The position numbers and the translations under genes were made by a program. Shown here one piece after another: positions 23,409 to 31,019 of a stretch of DNA of 39,922 nt. The DNA is taken from the NCBI GenBank assembly GCA_964518505.1, contig CAZFGT010000023.1, positions 1 through 39,922 on the forward strand. Reading direction: 5' to 3'. This DNA is from DASPUH01 sp964518505 (GTDB lineage: Bacteria > Chloroflexota > Limnocylindria > Limnocylindrales > CSP1-4). Position 1 is the first letter of the stretch; each line of letters begins with the position of its first letter. The notes under the pieces were generated by a model. It ran no database searches and was not told where the DNA came from. It saw nothing but the letters and a program-made list of their open reading frames with translations.

Positions 23409-23414
23409 TATCCT
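23409..23414 (+). promoter_or_regulatory. -10 TATCCT, leaderless gatC promoter
   Basis: TATCCT, 6 bases, ATG 23421; no Shine-Dalgarno. Confidence 0.55.
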
Positions 23415-23420
23415 TGCCCC

Positions 23421-23723
23421 ATGGCTGGTCTCTCCCGCGACGACGTCGCCCACGTGGCCCATCTCGCCCGCCTGGGCCTGGATGACGCCGAGCTGGCGCG
23501 GCTGCAGGGCCAGCTGAACCACATCCTCGAGCAGTACGCGATCCTGGCGGAGCTCGACACCGAACACATCGCCCCCACGGCCCAGACGATCGAGCTGGAG
23601 AACATCCTGCGGGAGGACCGCGCCGCCCCCAGCCTGCCGGTGGACGTGGCGCTGGCGGGCGCTCCCGAGCGTATCGGGGACCACCTCGTCGTGCCCGCGA
23701 TCCTGGCCGACCAGACCACCTGA
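23421..23723 (+). CDS. gatC: Glutamyl/aspartyl-tRNA amidotransferase subunit C
   Basis: 100 residues, normal GatC length. It opens with the family pattern L-S-R-D-D-V-A-H-V-A-H-L-A-R-L-G-L and contains the mid region Q-L-N-H-I-L-E-Q-Y and the late R-E-D-R-A-A-P-S-L belt. GatC wraps around and stabilises GatA and tethers it to GatB in the GatCAB complex, which converts Glu-tRNA-Gln or Asp-tRNA-Asn to the amide forms. gatA starts 2 bases after its stop. Confidence 0.95.
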   Translation: MAGLSRDDVAHVAHLARLGLDDAELARLQGQLNHILEQYAILAELDTEHIAPTAQTIELENILREDRAAPSLPVDVALAGAPERIGDHLVVPAILADQTT

Positions 23724-23725
23724 TC

Positions 23726-25303
23726 GTGCCAGGCAGCGATCCGACCCGGCTCTTCGCGTGGCAGATGGCCGCGGGCCTGCGCGACGGCGAGTTCTCGTCG
23801 CGCGAGCTGGTCGATGCGCACCTTGCCCTGGCCCATCGGCAGGCGGCCGCGCTCAACGCCTGGGCCTCCTTCGATGACGCGCGCGCCCTCGCCGCCGCCG
23901 ATGCCGCCGACGGTCGCCTGAGCGCGGCCCGGAGGGTCGGCGCCGACGCGCTCGCATCGCTGCCGCCGCTCCTCGGGATCCCGGTCGCGCTCAAGGACCT
24001 GGTCGTGACGACCGGCCGGCCGTCGACCGCCGGCAGCCGCATCCTGGAAGGCTTCGTGGGCCCATACGACGCCCACATCGCGGAGCGGCTCGACGGGGCC
24101 GGCGCGGCCATCCTGGGCAAGACCAACATGGACGAGTTCGCCATGGGCTCGTCGACCGAGCACTCCGCGTGGGGGCCGACCAGCAACCCGTGGGACCTCG
24201 CCCGCGTGCCGGGCGGCAGCAGCGGCGGCTCGGCGGCGGCGGTCGCGGCGTTCCAGGTGCCGCTCGCCATCGGCACCGACACGGGTGGCTCGATCCGCCA
24301 GCCGGCCGCCCTCACCGGCGTGGTGGGCCTCCGGCCGACCTACGGCCGCGTCAGCCGCTACGGCATCATCGCCTTCGCCAGCTCACTCGACCAGGTCGGG
24401 CCGATCGGGCGCGACGTGCGTGATACGGCGCTGCTGCTCGGCGCGGTGGCCGGCCGGGACGAGCGCGATTCGACGTCCGCGCCGGTGCCGGTGCCGGACT
24501 ACGCCGGGGCGCTGGACGACGGCGACGCGGCCGTCGACGCTCTGCGCGGCGCCCGCCTGGGCCTGCCGCGGCAGTACTTCGTGGCCGGCATGGAACCGGG
24601 CGTGGAGGCGCGCGTCCGGGAGGCGGTCGCCGCCCTCGAGGCCGCCGGGGCCGAGATCGTGGAGGTCGACCTGCCCCACACGCGGTACGGCCTGGCGACG
24701 TACTACATCATCGGCCCGGCCGAGGCGTCGGCCAACCTGGCCCGCTACGACGGCGTTCGCTTCGGGTTCAGCGTCCGCGGCGGGGGCGTCCTCGACGACT
24801 ACCTGGCGACGCGCGGCCAGGGCTTCGGCGACGAGGTCAAGCGCCGCATCATGCTGGGTACGTACGCCCTGTCGGCGGGCTACTACGACGCGTACTACAT
24901 CAAGGCGCAGAAGGTCCGCACCCTCATCAAGGGCGACTTCGACGCGGCCTTCCGCCAGGTCGATGCCCTGGTGGCGCCGACCAGCCCCACGGTCGCGTTC
25001 TCCATCGGGGAGCGGCTGGACGATCCGGTCGCGATGTACCTCTCCGACGCCTGCACGCTGCCGGTCAACGTGGCCGGCCTGCCCGGCCTGTCGGTGCCGT
25101 GCGGGCTCAGCGACGGCCTGCCGGTCGGCCTGCAGTTCATCGGGCGGCCGTGGGACGAAGGCCGCCTCCTGGGCCTGGGCCGAGGCTATGAGGCCATCAC
25201 CGCCGACGCGCCGTGGCGCGGCCTGGAGCCAGCCGACCTGGCCGCGCTGGACGATCCCGCCACGCCACCCGCCGCCGGCCGGCTGGCCGTGCTGGGCCGG
25301 TGA
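23726..25303 (+). CDS. gatA: Glutamyl/aspartyl-tRNA amidotransferase subunit A
   Basis: 525 residues, GTG start 2 bases after gatC; no Shine-Dalgarno, so probably translationally coupled. Amidase-signature enzyme that frees ammonia from glutamine. The Ser-cisSer-Lys triad is complete: K90 (V-A-L-K-D), S165 (G-G-S-S-G-G-S) and S189 (D-T-G-G-S-I-R). The spacings of 75 and 24 residues equal those of the Staphylococcus enzyme (79/154/178). A slightly long Ala/Asp-rich segment (50-80) precedes the catalytic Lys. The next gene on the strand is an aminotransferase, not gatB. Confidence 0.97.
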   Translation: MPGSDPTRLFAWQMAAGLRDGEFSSRELVDAHLALAHRQAAALNAWASFDDARALAAADAADGRLSAARRVGADALASLPPLLGIPVALKDLVVTTGRPSTAGSRILEGFVGPYDAHIAERLDGAGAAILGKTNMDEFAMGSSTEHSAWGPTSNPWDLARVPGGSSGGSAAAVAAFQVPLAIGTDTGGSIRQPAALTGVVGLRPTYGRVSRYGIIAFASSLDQVGPIGRDVRDTALLLGAVAGRDERDSTSAPVPVPDYAGALDDGDAAVDALRGARLGLPRQYFVAGMEPGVEARVREAVAALEAAGAEIVEVDLPHTRYGLATYYIIGPAEASANLARYDGVRFGFSVRGGGVLDDYLATRGQGFGDEVKRRIMLGTYALSAGYYDAYYIKAQKVRTLIKGDFDAAFRQVDALVAPTSPTVAFSIGERLDDPVAMYLSDACTLPVNVAGLPGLSVPCGLSDGLPVGLQFIGRPWDEGRLLGLGRGYEAITADAPWRGLEPADLAALDDPATPPAAGRLAVLGR

Positions 25304-25325
25304 CGATGTGCGGCAGGCCGGCTCG

Positions 25326-25331
25326 TATACT
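25326..25331 (+). promoter_or_regulatory. -10 TATACT, leaderless aminotransferase promoter
   Basis: TATACT, the closest to consensus in the window, 9 bases before ATG 25341; no Shine-Dalgarno. It would also drive gatB. Confidence 0.6.
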
Positions 25332-25340
25332 CGGGCGGTC

Positions 25341-26531
25341 ATGACCGTCGAGCCCGCCGTCCGGTCCGCCTCACGCCTGGCCCGCCGCGTGGCCGCCGTG
25401 CCACCCTCGGGCATCCGCAAGTTCTTCGACGTCATCGCCACGATGCCCGACGTCATCAGCCTCGGAGTGGGGGAGCCGGACTTCACCACGCCGCCCCAGA
25501 TCATCGAGGCCGGCGTGCGCTCGCTGCGTGCCGGGCGGACCCACTACACCAGCAACTACGGCACGCTCGAGCTGCGGCGGGCGCTGGCCAAGCACCTGGC
25601 CCGGCTGTACGGAGTCGAATACGACCCGGAAGGGGAGCTGCTGATCACCGTCGGGGCGTCGGAGGCGGTCGCCGTGGCCATGGCCGCGCTGGTGGATCCG
25701 GGCGACGAGGTCGTGCTGCATGAGCCGTCCTACGTGGCCTACACGCCGTCAGTGGTCTTCAACGGCGGCACCGCGGTCCACGTGGCGACGCATGCCGACC
25801 GCGACTTCGCCCTGGACCCGGCGGCGGTCGAGGCGGCCATCACGTCGCGCACCAAGGTGCTCTTCCTGGGCTACCCCTGCAATCCGACGGGCGCCGTCCT
25901 CGACGAGGCGTCCCTCCTCGCGCTGGCCGACATCGCCGAGCGCCACGACCTGCTGGTGGTGAGCGACGAGATCTACGACCGCCTCGTCTACGGCGACCAT
26001 CGCCACCGGGCCTTCTCGTCGCTGCCCGGGGCGCGCGACCGCACCGTCCTCATCGGCGGCTTCTCCAAGGCCTACGCCATGACCGGCTGGCGGGTCGGCT
26101 GGCTGGCCGCGCCGCGGGACCTCCTCGAGGGCATCGTCAAGGTGCACCAGTACGAGATCATGTCGGCCCCCACCACGGCCCAGGATGCGGCCGTGGTGGC
26201 CCTCACCGGGGCCGAGCCGGACGTGCAGCGCATGGTCGCCGAGTACGACCGCCGGCGGCAGCGCCTGGTGGCCGGCTTCAACGCCCTAGGTCTGCCGACG
26301 TTCGAGCCACGCGGCGCGTTCTACGCCTTCCCCGACATCACCTCGAGCGGCCTGACCAGCGCCCAGTTCAGCGAGCGGCTGCTCTTCGAGCAGCAGGTCG
26401 CGGTCATCCCCGGCGACGCCTTCGGGCCGTCGGGCGAGGGTCACGTGCGCGCCTGCTACGCCACCAGCTACGAGCAGCTGGAGACGGCCCTCGAGCGGAT
26501 CGACCGGTTCCTGGGCAGCCTGCGCGGGTGA
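25341..26531 (+). CDS. Class I/II PLP aminotransferase (aspartate-aminotransferase-like)
   Basis: 396 residues, normal fold-type I length. Visible: N-terminal I-S-L-G-V-G-E-P-D-F-T-T-P, Y-T-S-N-Y-G-T-L-E-L-R, E-P-S-Y-V-A-Y, G-Y-P-C-N-P-T-G, V-S-D-E-I-Y-D-R-L-V-Y, and the PLP lysine K243 in G-G-F-S-K-A-Y-A-M-T-G-W-R-V-G. Sequences of this type are usually aspartate or broad-range aminotransferases (subgroup I-gamma-like), sometimes alanine or aromatic. It sits between gatA and gatB and overlaps gatB by 4 bases, which hints at a link to Asp/Glu supply, but this is inference. Confidence 0.9.
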   Translation: MTVEPAVRSASRLARRVAAVPPSGIRKFFDVIATMPDVISLGVGEPDFTTPPQIIEAGVRSLRAGRTHYTSNYGTLELRRALAKHLARLYGVEYDPEGELLITVGASEAVAVAMAALVDPGDEVVLHEPSYVAYTPSVVFNGGTAVHVATHADRDFALDPAAVEAAITSRTKVLFLGYPCNPTGAVLDEASLLALADIAERHDLLVVSDEIYDRLVYGDHRHRAFSSLPGARDRTVLIGGFSKAYAMTGWRVGWLAAPRDLLEGIVKVHQYEIMSAPTTAQDAAVVALTGAEPDVQRMVAEYDRRRQRLVAGFNALGLPTFEPRGAFYAFPDITSSGLTSAQFSERLLFEQQVAVIPGDAFGPSGEGHVRACYATSYEQLETALERIDRFLGSLRG

Positions 26532-27994
26532 CCGGGCGGTACGAGGCCGTCATCGGCATCGAGATCCACGTCCAGCTGCGGACGTCGGCCAAGATGTTCT
26601 GTCCCTGCGGCACCGACATCGCCGATGCCGCCCCCAACACGCGGACCTGCCCGGTCTGCCTGGGCATGCCGGGGACGCTGCCGGTCATCAACCGGCGGGC
26701 GGTGGAGCACGTGCTGGCGACCGGCATGGCCATCGGCGGCGAGGTGCCGGAGGTCACGCGCTGGGACCGCAAGAACTACTTCTACCCGGACCTGCCCAAG
26801 GGCTATCAGATCAGCCAGTTCGACCTGCCGCTGGCCGCCCACGGCCGGCTTGCCGTCGAGACCTCCGCCGGCGAGGTCATCGTGGGCATCCGGCGGGCCC
26901 ATCTGGAGGAGGACACGGCCCGCCTCATCCACGCCGAGGCGCCCGACGGGCGACGCATCAGCCTGGTCGACTTCAACCGCGCCGGCATGCCCCTCATGGA
27001 GATCGTCACCGAGCCGGACCTCCACACCGCGGAGGCCGCCCGGCGCTACGCCGAGGAGCTCCGGCTGCTGCTCCTGGCCATCGGTGCGTCCGAGGCGGCC
27101 ATGGAGAACGGCCAGATGCGCGTGGAGGCCAATGTCTCGTTGAGGCCGGTGGGCAGCGAGACCCTGGGCACCCGCACCGAGGTCAAGAACATGAATTCCT
27201 TCCGCTCCGTGGAGCGGGCCATCGACCACGAGATCGCGCGCCAGGCGGTGCTCCTCGACGCGGGCACGGCCGTGCAGCAGGAGACCCGTGGCTGGGATGA
27301 CACCCACGGGGTGACCTACCTCATGCGGTCCAAGGAGGACTCGCACGACTATCGCTACTTCCCCGAGCCCGACCTGCCGCCGCTGCGGCCGGAGCCGGCC
27401 TGGCTTGACGCTATCCGCGCCGCCCTGCCGGAGCTGCCCGCCGCGAGGCGGTCGCGGTACCGCGACGACGTTGGCCTCTCGCCCTACGACGCCGCGGTCC
27501 TGACCGCCGAGCCGGCGGCCAGCCGCCTGTTCGAAGGGGCTCTGGCGGCGGATCCGGCCCTCAAGGCCAAGACGGTCGCCAACTGGGTCACCGGTGAGTC
27601 CATGCGGCTGCTCAAGCCCGAGGTGGAGGCGCAACCTGGCCCGGCCCCCGCGATCGATCCGGTGCAGCTGGCCCGCCTGGTGGCCCTGGTCGAGGCGGGC
27701 GACCTGTCGGGCACCAACGCCAAGCAGGTGCTGGAGGCGCACGCTCGCGACGGGTCTTCGGTGGACGCGCTCGTGGAGCGCCTTGGCCTGCGCCAGATCA
27801 ATGACGAGACGGCCCTCGTGGCGCTCGTCGACGGCGTGCTCGCCGGGCACCCCGGGCCGGTCGCCGAGTTGCGCGCGGGCAAGACCCAGGTGCTGGGCTT
27901 CCTCGTCGGCCAGGTCATGGCCGCCAGCCGCGGCCAGGCCAACGCGGTCGCCGTGCGAGCGCTCATCGAGCGCCGCCTGGCGGATGGCGGCTGA
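26528..27994 (+). CDS. gatB: Glutamyl/aspartyl-tRNA amidotransferase subunit B
   Basis: 488 residues; GTG start overlaps the aminotransferase stop (GTGA). GatB activates the misacylated tRNA with ATP and receives ammonia from GatA. Visible: I-G-I-E-I-H-V-Q-L, the zinc site C-P-C ... C-P-V-C-L-G, K-N-Y-F-Y-P-D-L-P-K-G-Y-Q-I-S-Q, E-E-D-T-A, D-F-N-R-A-G-M-P-L-M-E-I-V, R-S-K-E-D-S-H-D-Y-R-Y-F-P-E-P-D-L-P-P, and the C-terminal helical YqeY-like tRNA-binding domain (about 345-488). Complete and conventional. Confidence 0.97.
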   Translation: MTGRYEAVIGIEIHVQLRTSAKMFCPCGTDIADAAPNTRTCPVCLGMPGTLPVINRRAVEHVLATGMAIGGEVPEVTRWDRKNYFYPDLPKGYQISQFDLPLAAHGRLAVETSAGEVIVGIRRAHLEEDTARLIHAEAPDGRRISLVDFNRAGMPLMEIVTEPDLHTAEAARRYAEELRLLLLAIGASEAAMENGQMRVEANVSLRPVGSETLGTRTEVKNMNSFRSVERAIDHEIARQAVLLDAGTAVQQETRGWDDTHGVTYLMRSKEDSHDYRYFPEPDLPPLRPEPAWLDAIRAALPELPAARRSRYRDDVGLSPYDAAVLTAEPAASRLFEGALAADPALKAKTVANWVTGESMRLLKPEVEAQPGPAPAIDPVQLARLVALVEAGDLSGTNAKQVLEAHARDGSSVDALVERLGLRQINDETALVALVDGVLAGHPGPVAELRAGKTQVLGFLVGQVMAASRGQANAVAVRALIERRLADGG

Positions 27995-28283
27995 GCCCGT
28001 GGGACCCCTGGCGCTCGTCCTGCTGGCCGTGGGGGCCGCCGCCGCGGCCCTTGGCCTGTGGCGTGCCCGGGGGTCGTGGCAGCGCTGGCGAGCCCTTCTG
28101 GCGCACGAGGCCAACCTGCGGCGCTACGACAGCTGGCGCGGAGGCCGCCCGCCGACCGACGCCGGGCCGTCGAGCGCCGACCTGATGGCGGCCGAGCTGC
28201 GCGGTCAGGTCATCCGCTGGGGCGCGCTCGGGGTCGTGGGCTTTGTCCTGGTCGTGGTCGCCCTGGGGGTCCGGCCGGGCTGA
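27984..28283 (+). CDS. Small two-span membrane protein
   Basis: 99 residues from ATG 27984, overlapping the gatB end by 11 bases; GTG 27999 is an alternative start. Hydrophobic segments at about 6-26 and 79-96 flank a soluble, Arg/Trp-rich loop (W-R-A-R-G-S-W-Q-R-W-R-A-L-L). I do not recognise a family. Codon use matches the neighbours and the two clean spans support a real protein. Its stop lies in a hairpin shared with the convergent CoA-binding gene. Confidence 0.6.
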   Translation: MAAEPVGPLALVLLAVGAAAAALGLWRARGSWQRWRALLAHEANLRRYDSWRGGRPPTDAGPSSADLMAAELRGQVIRWGALGVVGFVLVVVALGVRPG

Positions 28284-28296
28284 GACGCGCCTCAGC
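28279..28296. terminator. Hairpin spanning two convergent stop codons
   Basis: GCTGAG, 6-base loop, CTCAGC: a perfect 6 bp stem including the plus-strand TGA (28281-28283) and the minus-strand TGA (28294-28292). Same arrangement as at 18760-18773. Confidence 0.45.
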
Positions 28297-28804
28297 GGTC
28301 CCGTAGCTTGCGGTGTTCGATGGCCGTGCAGCGGTCCATGACGACCGGCAGGCCCCCGTCGTGGGCGATGCGGGCAGCCTCCCAGTCGACCACCCCGAGC
28401 TGGAGCCACAGGGCCCCGCAGCCGGTGGCCACCGCCGCGGCCGCGATCGGCGGGGTGTACTCGGGGCGGCGGAAGACGTCCACGACGTCGAACGGACCGG
28501 TGCTCGCCACGGCCTCCTCGAGGGTCGGGAAGGTGGCCACCCCCAGCACCTCGCGCGCCGTGGGGTTGACCGGCACGCACTCGTAGCCATGGGCCTGGAG
28601 GTAGCGCATCACGCTGTGCGACGGCCGGCTGCGGTCGGGCGAGGCGCCCACGATGGCCAACCGCCGGGCATGACGGAGGAGTTCCTGCGCGCCCGCCTCG
28701 TCCAGGACCGGGACCGGCCCGCGGCCTTCATGGAGATCCAGGACGGCCGCCGCCCGGTCGCGTTCGGCGGCCCGTCGCGCCCGCTCGTCGGCGCCGTCGG
28801 TCAC
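28292..28804 (-). CDS. CoA-binding domain protein (YccU-like)
   Basis: 170 residues; GTG start overlaps the stop of the ABC permease (GTGA). A 40-residue charged extension precedes a single Rossmann CoA-binding domain: L-A-I-V-G-A-S-P-D-R-S-R-P-S-H, Y-L-Q-A-H-G-Y-E-C-V-P-V-N-P, V-D-V-F-R-R-P-E-Y, W-L-Q-L-G-V and V-M-D-R-C-T-A-I-E-H. Stand-alone proteins of this type (E. coli YccU, Thermus TTHA1899) bind CoA, but their role is undefined. Translational coupling to an importer operon is unexpected and may be incidental. Confidence 0.88.
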   Translation of the reverse strand: MTDGADERARRAAERDRAAAVLDLHEGRGPVPVLDEAGAQELLRHARRLAIVGASPDRSRPSHSVMRYLQAHGYECVPVNPTAREVLGVATFPTLEEAVASTGPFDVVDVFRRPEYTPPIAAAAVATGCGALWLQLGVVDWEAARIAHDGGLPVVMDRCTAIEHRKLRDR

Positions 28805-29883
28805 GTGGTCGCTTCGCGCTCGTACGGCTTGCCGTCGGCCGCCGGCGGGATGCTGCGGCCCACGACGCCGGCCAGGATGATGATCGTCACCACGTAGGGC
28901 AGGGCGTCGAAGAACTGGGCCGGCAGCTTGGCCAGCAGGTCACCCAGCTGTCCGTTCGGCGGCCCGACCGAGATGGCCTGGCCCAGCGCGGTGCCGACGG
29001 CGAACAGGATGGCCGCTCCGAACGCCCCGATCGGCGTCCAGCGGCCCACGATCATGGCCGCCAGCCCGATGAAGCCCCGCCCGTTGGTCATGCCGGCCTG
29101 GAACGAGTTGGTCTGCTCCATGCTCAGATACGCGCCCCCCAGGGCGGCCAGGGCACCCGAGGCGACGACGTTGCGGTAGCGCAGCCGGATGACGTCGATG
29201 CCGACGGTCTCGGCGGCCTTGGGGTGCTCGCCGACGGCGCGCGTGCGCAGGCCCCAGCGCGAGCGGAAGAGCAGGATCTGGAGGACGATGACGATGATGA
29301 TCGTGCCGATGGCGATGGGGCCCTGGTCGAGCACGGCGTGCAGGATCCAGCCCACCAGCGGCAGATCGGTGATGGCGTGGGGCAGGTTCAGGGCGGTGAA
29401 CTTGCCGGCCTCGAGGGGCGATTGGGCGGCGATCAGCGTGTTGAGGTAGCCGGTCACGCCAAGGGCCAGGATGTTGAGGATCACACCGCTGATGATCTGG
29501 TCGACGCGCACGCTGATGGCCAGCCAGGCGTGGAGTAAGGCCAGGAGCATCCCTGCGAGCAGGGCCGCGACCAGCCCGATGAGCAGCGGCCAGGTGATGC
29601 CGAAGATCGGCAGGAGGGGTGTGCCGCGTCCCAGGATGGTGGCCGCGGCGGCGGCGATGATCCAGCCCACGAAGGCGCCCACCAGCATGATCCCCTCGAT
29701 GCCGATGTTGACCACGCCGGATCGCTCACCGAGCACCCCGCAGAGCGCCGCCAGGGCGATCGGCACGGCCACCACGATGGACGTCTGCGCCAGGATGGGC
29801 AGCAGGTCCAGGACGTAGCCCAGGAACTGGAAGACGAGGCCCAGGATGGGGATGCCGTAGAGGCCGGTGATGAGGGCGTCCAT
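28801..29883 (-). CDS. BMP-type ABC transporter permease 2
   Basis: 360 residues from the minus-strand ATG at 29883, which overlaps the upstream permease stop (ATGA); the frame extends further but lies inside that gene. BPD_transp_2 family, about 8-10 membrane spans, with N-I-G-I-E-G-I-M-L-V-G-A, the loop R-S-R-W-G-L-R-T-R-A-V-G-E-H-P-K-A-A-E (ATPase contact), and G-G-A-Y-L-S-M. It pairs with permease 1 to form the channel of a nucleoside-like importer (compare YufQ/RnsD). Confidence 0.92.
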   Translation of the reverse strand: MDALITGLYGIPILGLVFQFLGYVLDLLPILAQTSIVVAVPIALAALCGVLGERSGVVNIGIEGIMLVGAFVGWIIAAAAATILGRGTPLLPIFGITWPLLIGLVAALLAGMLLALLHAWLAISVRVDQIISGVILNILALGVTGYLNTLIAAQSPLEAGKFTALNLPHAITDLPLVGWILHAVLDQGPIAIGTIIIVIVLQILLFRSRWGLRTRAVGEHPKAAETVGIDVIRLRYRNVVASGALAALGGAYLSMEQTNSFQAGMTNGRGFIGLAAMIVGRWTPIGAFGAAILFAVGTALGQAISVGPPNGQLGDLLAKLPAQFFDALPYVVTIIILAGVVGRSIPPAADGKPYEREATT

Positions 29884-31019
29884 CAGACGACCTTGGCCGC
29901 GGTGACGTCGGCGGCCTCCACGGCATCGGTGGTCACCAGGGCGGCCTTGGCCGCCCGCAGCCCCGGCAGCTTGCGCAAGAGCACGTCGATGATGAGGAAG
30001 AGCAGGATGATGGCCTGGATGATGTAGACCAGCTCGGCCGGCACGCCGGCCTGGATCTGCATCAGGCCGGCCCCCGCCCGCATCGCCCCGAACAGCAGGG
30101 ACGCGGGCAGCACGCCCCACGGGTTGGAGCGGCCCAGCAGGGCCACCGTGATGGCGTCGAAGCCGACCGTCGTGCTGTAGCCGGCCGGCATCTGGTGGTT
30201 CAGCCCCAGCAGCGTGATCCCCCCGGCCAGGCCGGCCAGGCCCCCGGCGAGGGCCATCGTGAGGATGATCACGAAGCGGGGCCGCATGCCCGCGTAGCGC
30301 GCCGCCTCAGGGTTGGCGCCCACCGAGCGGATCTCGAAGCCGATCGTGGTGCGGTAGAGCAGGAACCACATGAGCGGCACGGCCGCCAGGGCGAGCAGGA
30401 TGCCGATGTGGCCGTCCTGGCCCATGAAGATGGGCAGGGCGGCCTGCCCCACGCCGGCGGTCACCGGCTGCGGCGAGTTGGTCAGGCGCAGCGGCCCCAC
30501 GACGATCCACGAGAGGACCGCCAGGGCGATGTAGTTGAGCATGATCGTGGTGACGACTTCGTGGGCCCCGGAGGTCGCCTTGAGGTAGCCGGCGATGCCG
30601 GCCCAGAGGGCCCCGATGAGCACCCCGACCGCCAGCGCGAAGGGGATCGAGATGAGCGGCGAGGCGTCGGCGAGGGCGGCCCCGATCCAGACCGAGCCAA
30701 GGGCCCCCAGCAGGAACTGGCCCTGGGCCCCGATGTTGAAGAGGCCGGCCCGGAAGCCGACCGCGACGCCCAGTCCCGCCAGCAGCAGCGGAGCGGCCTG
30801 GACGCACGTCTCGACCAGCCCGTCGAAGCTGCCCAGCGAGCCGCTCACGAGGGCCCCATAGGCCTTCAGCGGCAGGCCCGGGTCGAAGGTCGCACGGGAG
30901 ACGAGGAGGCTGAAGATGACGATGACCACCGCGCCCACGAGCAGGGCCAGGGCGATGGCCACGATGGGCACCGCCAGGACCGCCCAGACGCGGCGCGGCA
31001 CCGAGTCGCCGCGGCTCAC
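29883..31019 (-). CDS. BMP-type ABC transporter permease 1
   Basis: 378 residues, GTG start overlapping the ATPase stop (GTGA). BPD_transp_2 family with F-N-I-G-A-Q-G-Q-F-L-L-G-A, T-I-M-L-N-Y-I-A and the coupling loop T-T-I-G-F-E-I-R-S-V-G-A-N-P-E-A-A-R-Y-A-G. A first span (about 10-38) is followed by a periplasm-side loop, as in YufP/RnsC proteins. The last 25 residues are Ala/Val-rich and soluble. Forms a heterodimeric permease with the next gene. Confidence 0.92.
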   Translation of the reverse strand: MSRGDSVPRRVWAVLAVPIVAIALALLVGAVVIVIFSLLVSRATFDPGLPLKAYGALVSGSLGSFDGLVETCVQAAPLLLAGLGVAVGFRAGLFNIGAQGQFLLGALGSVWIGAALADASPLISIPFALAVGVLIGALWAGIAGYLKATSGAHEVVTTIMLNYIALAVLSWIVVGPLRLTNSPQPVTAGVGQAALPIFMGQDGHIGILLALAAVPLMWFLLYRTTIGFEIRSVGANPEAARYAGMRPRFVIILTMALAGGLAGLAGGITLLGLNHQMPAGYSTTVGFDAITVALLGRSNPWGVLPASLLFGAMRAGAGLMQIQAGVPAELVYIIQAIILLFLIIDVLLRKLPGLRAAKAALVTTDAVEAADVTAAKVV

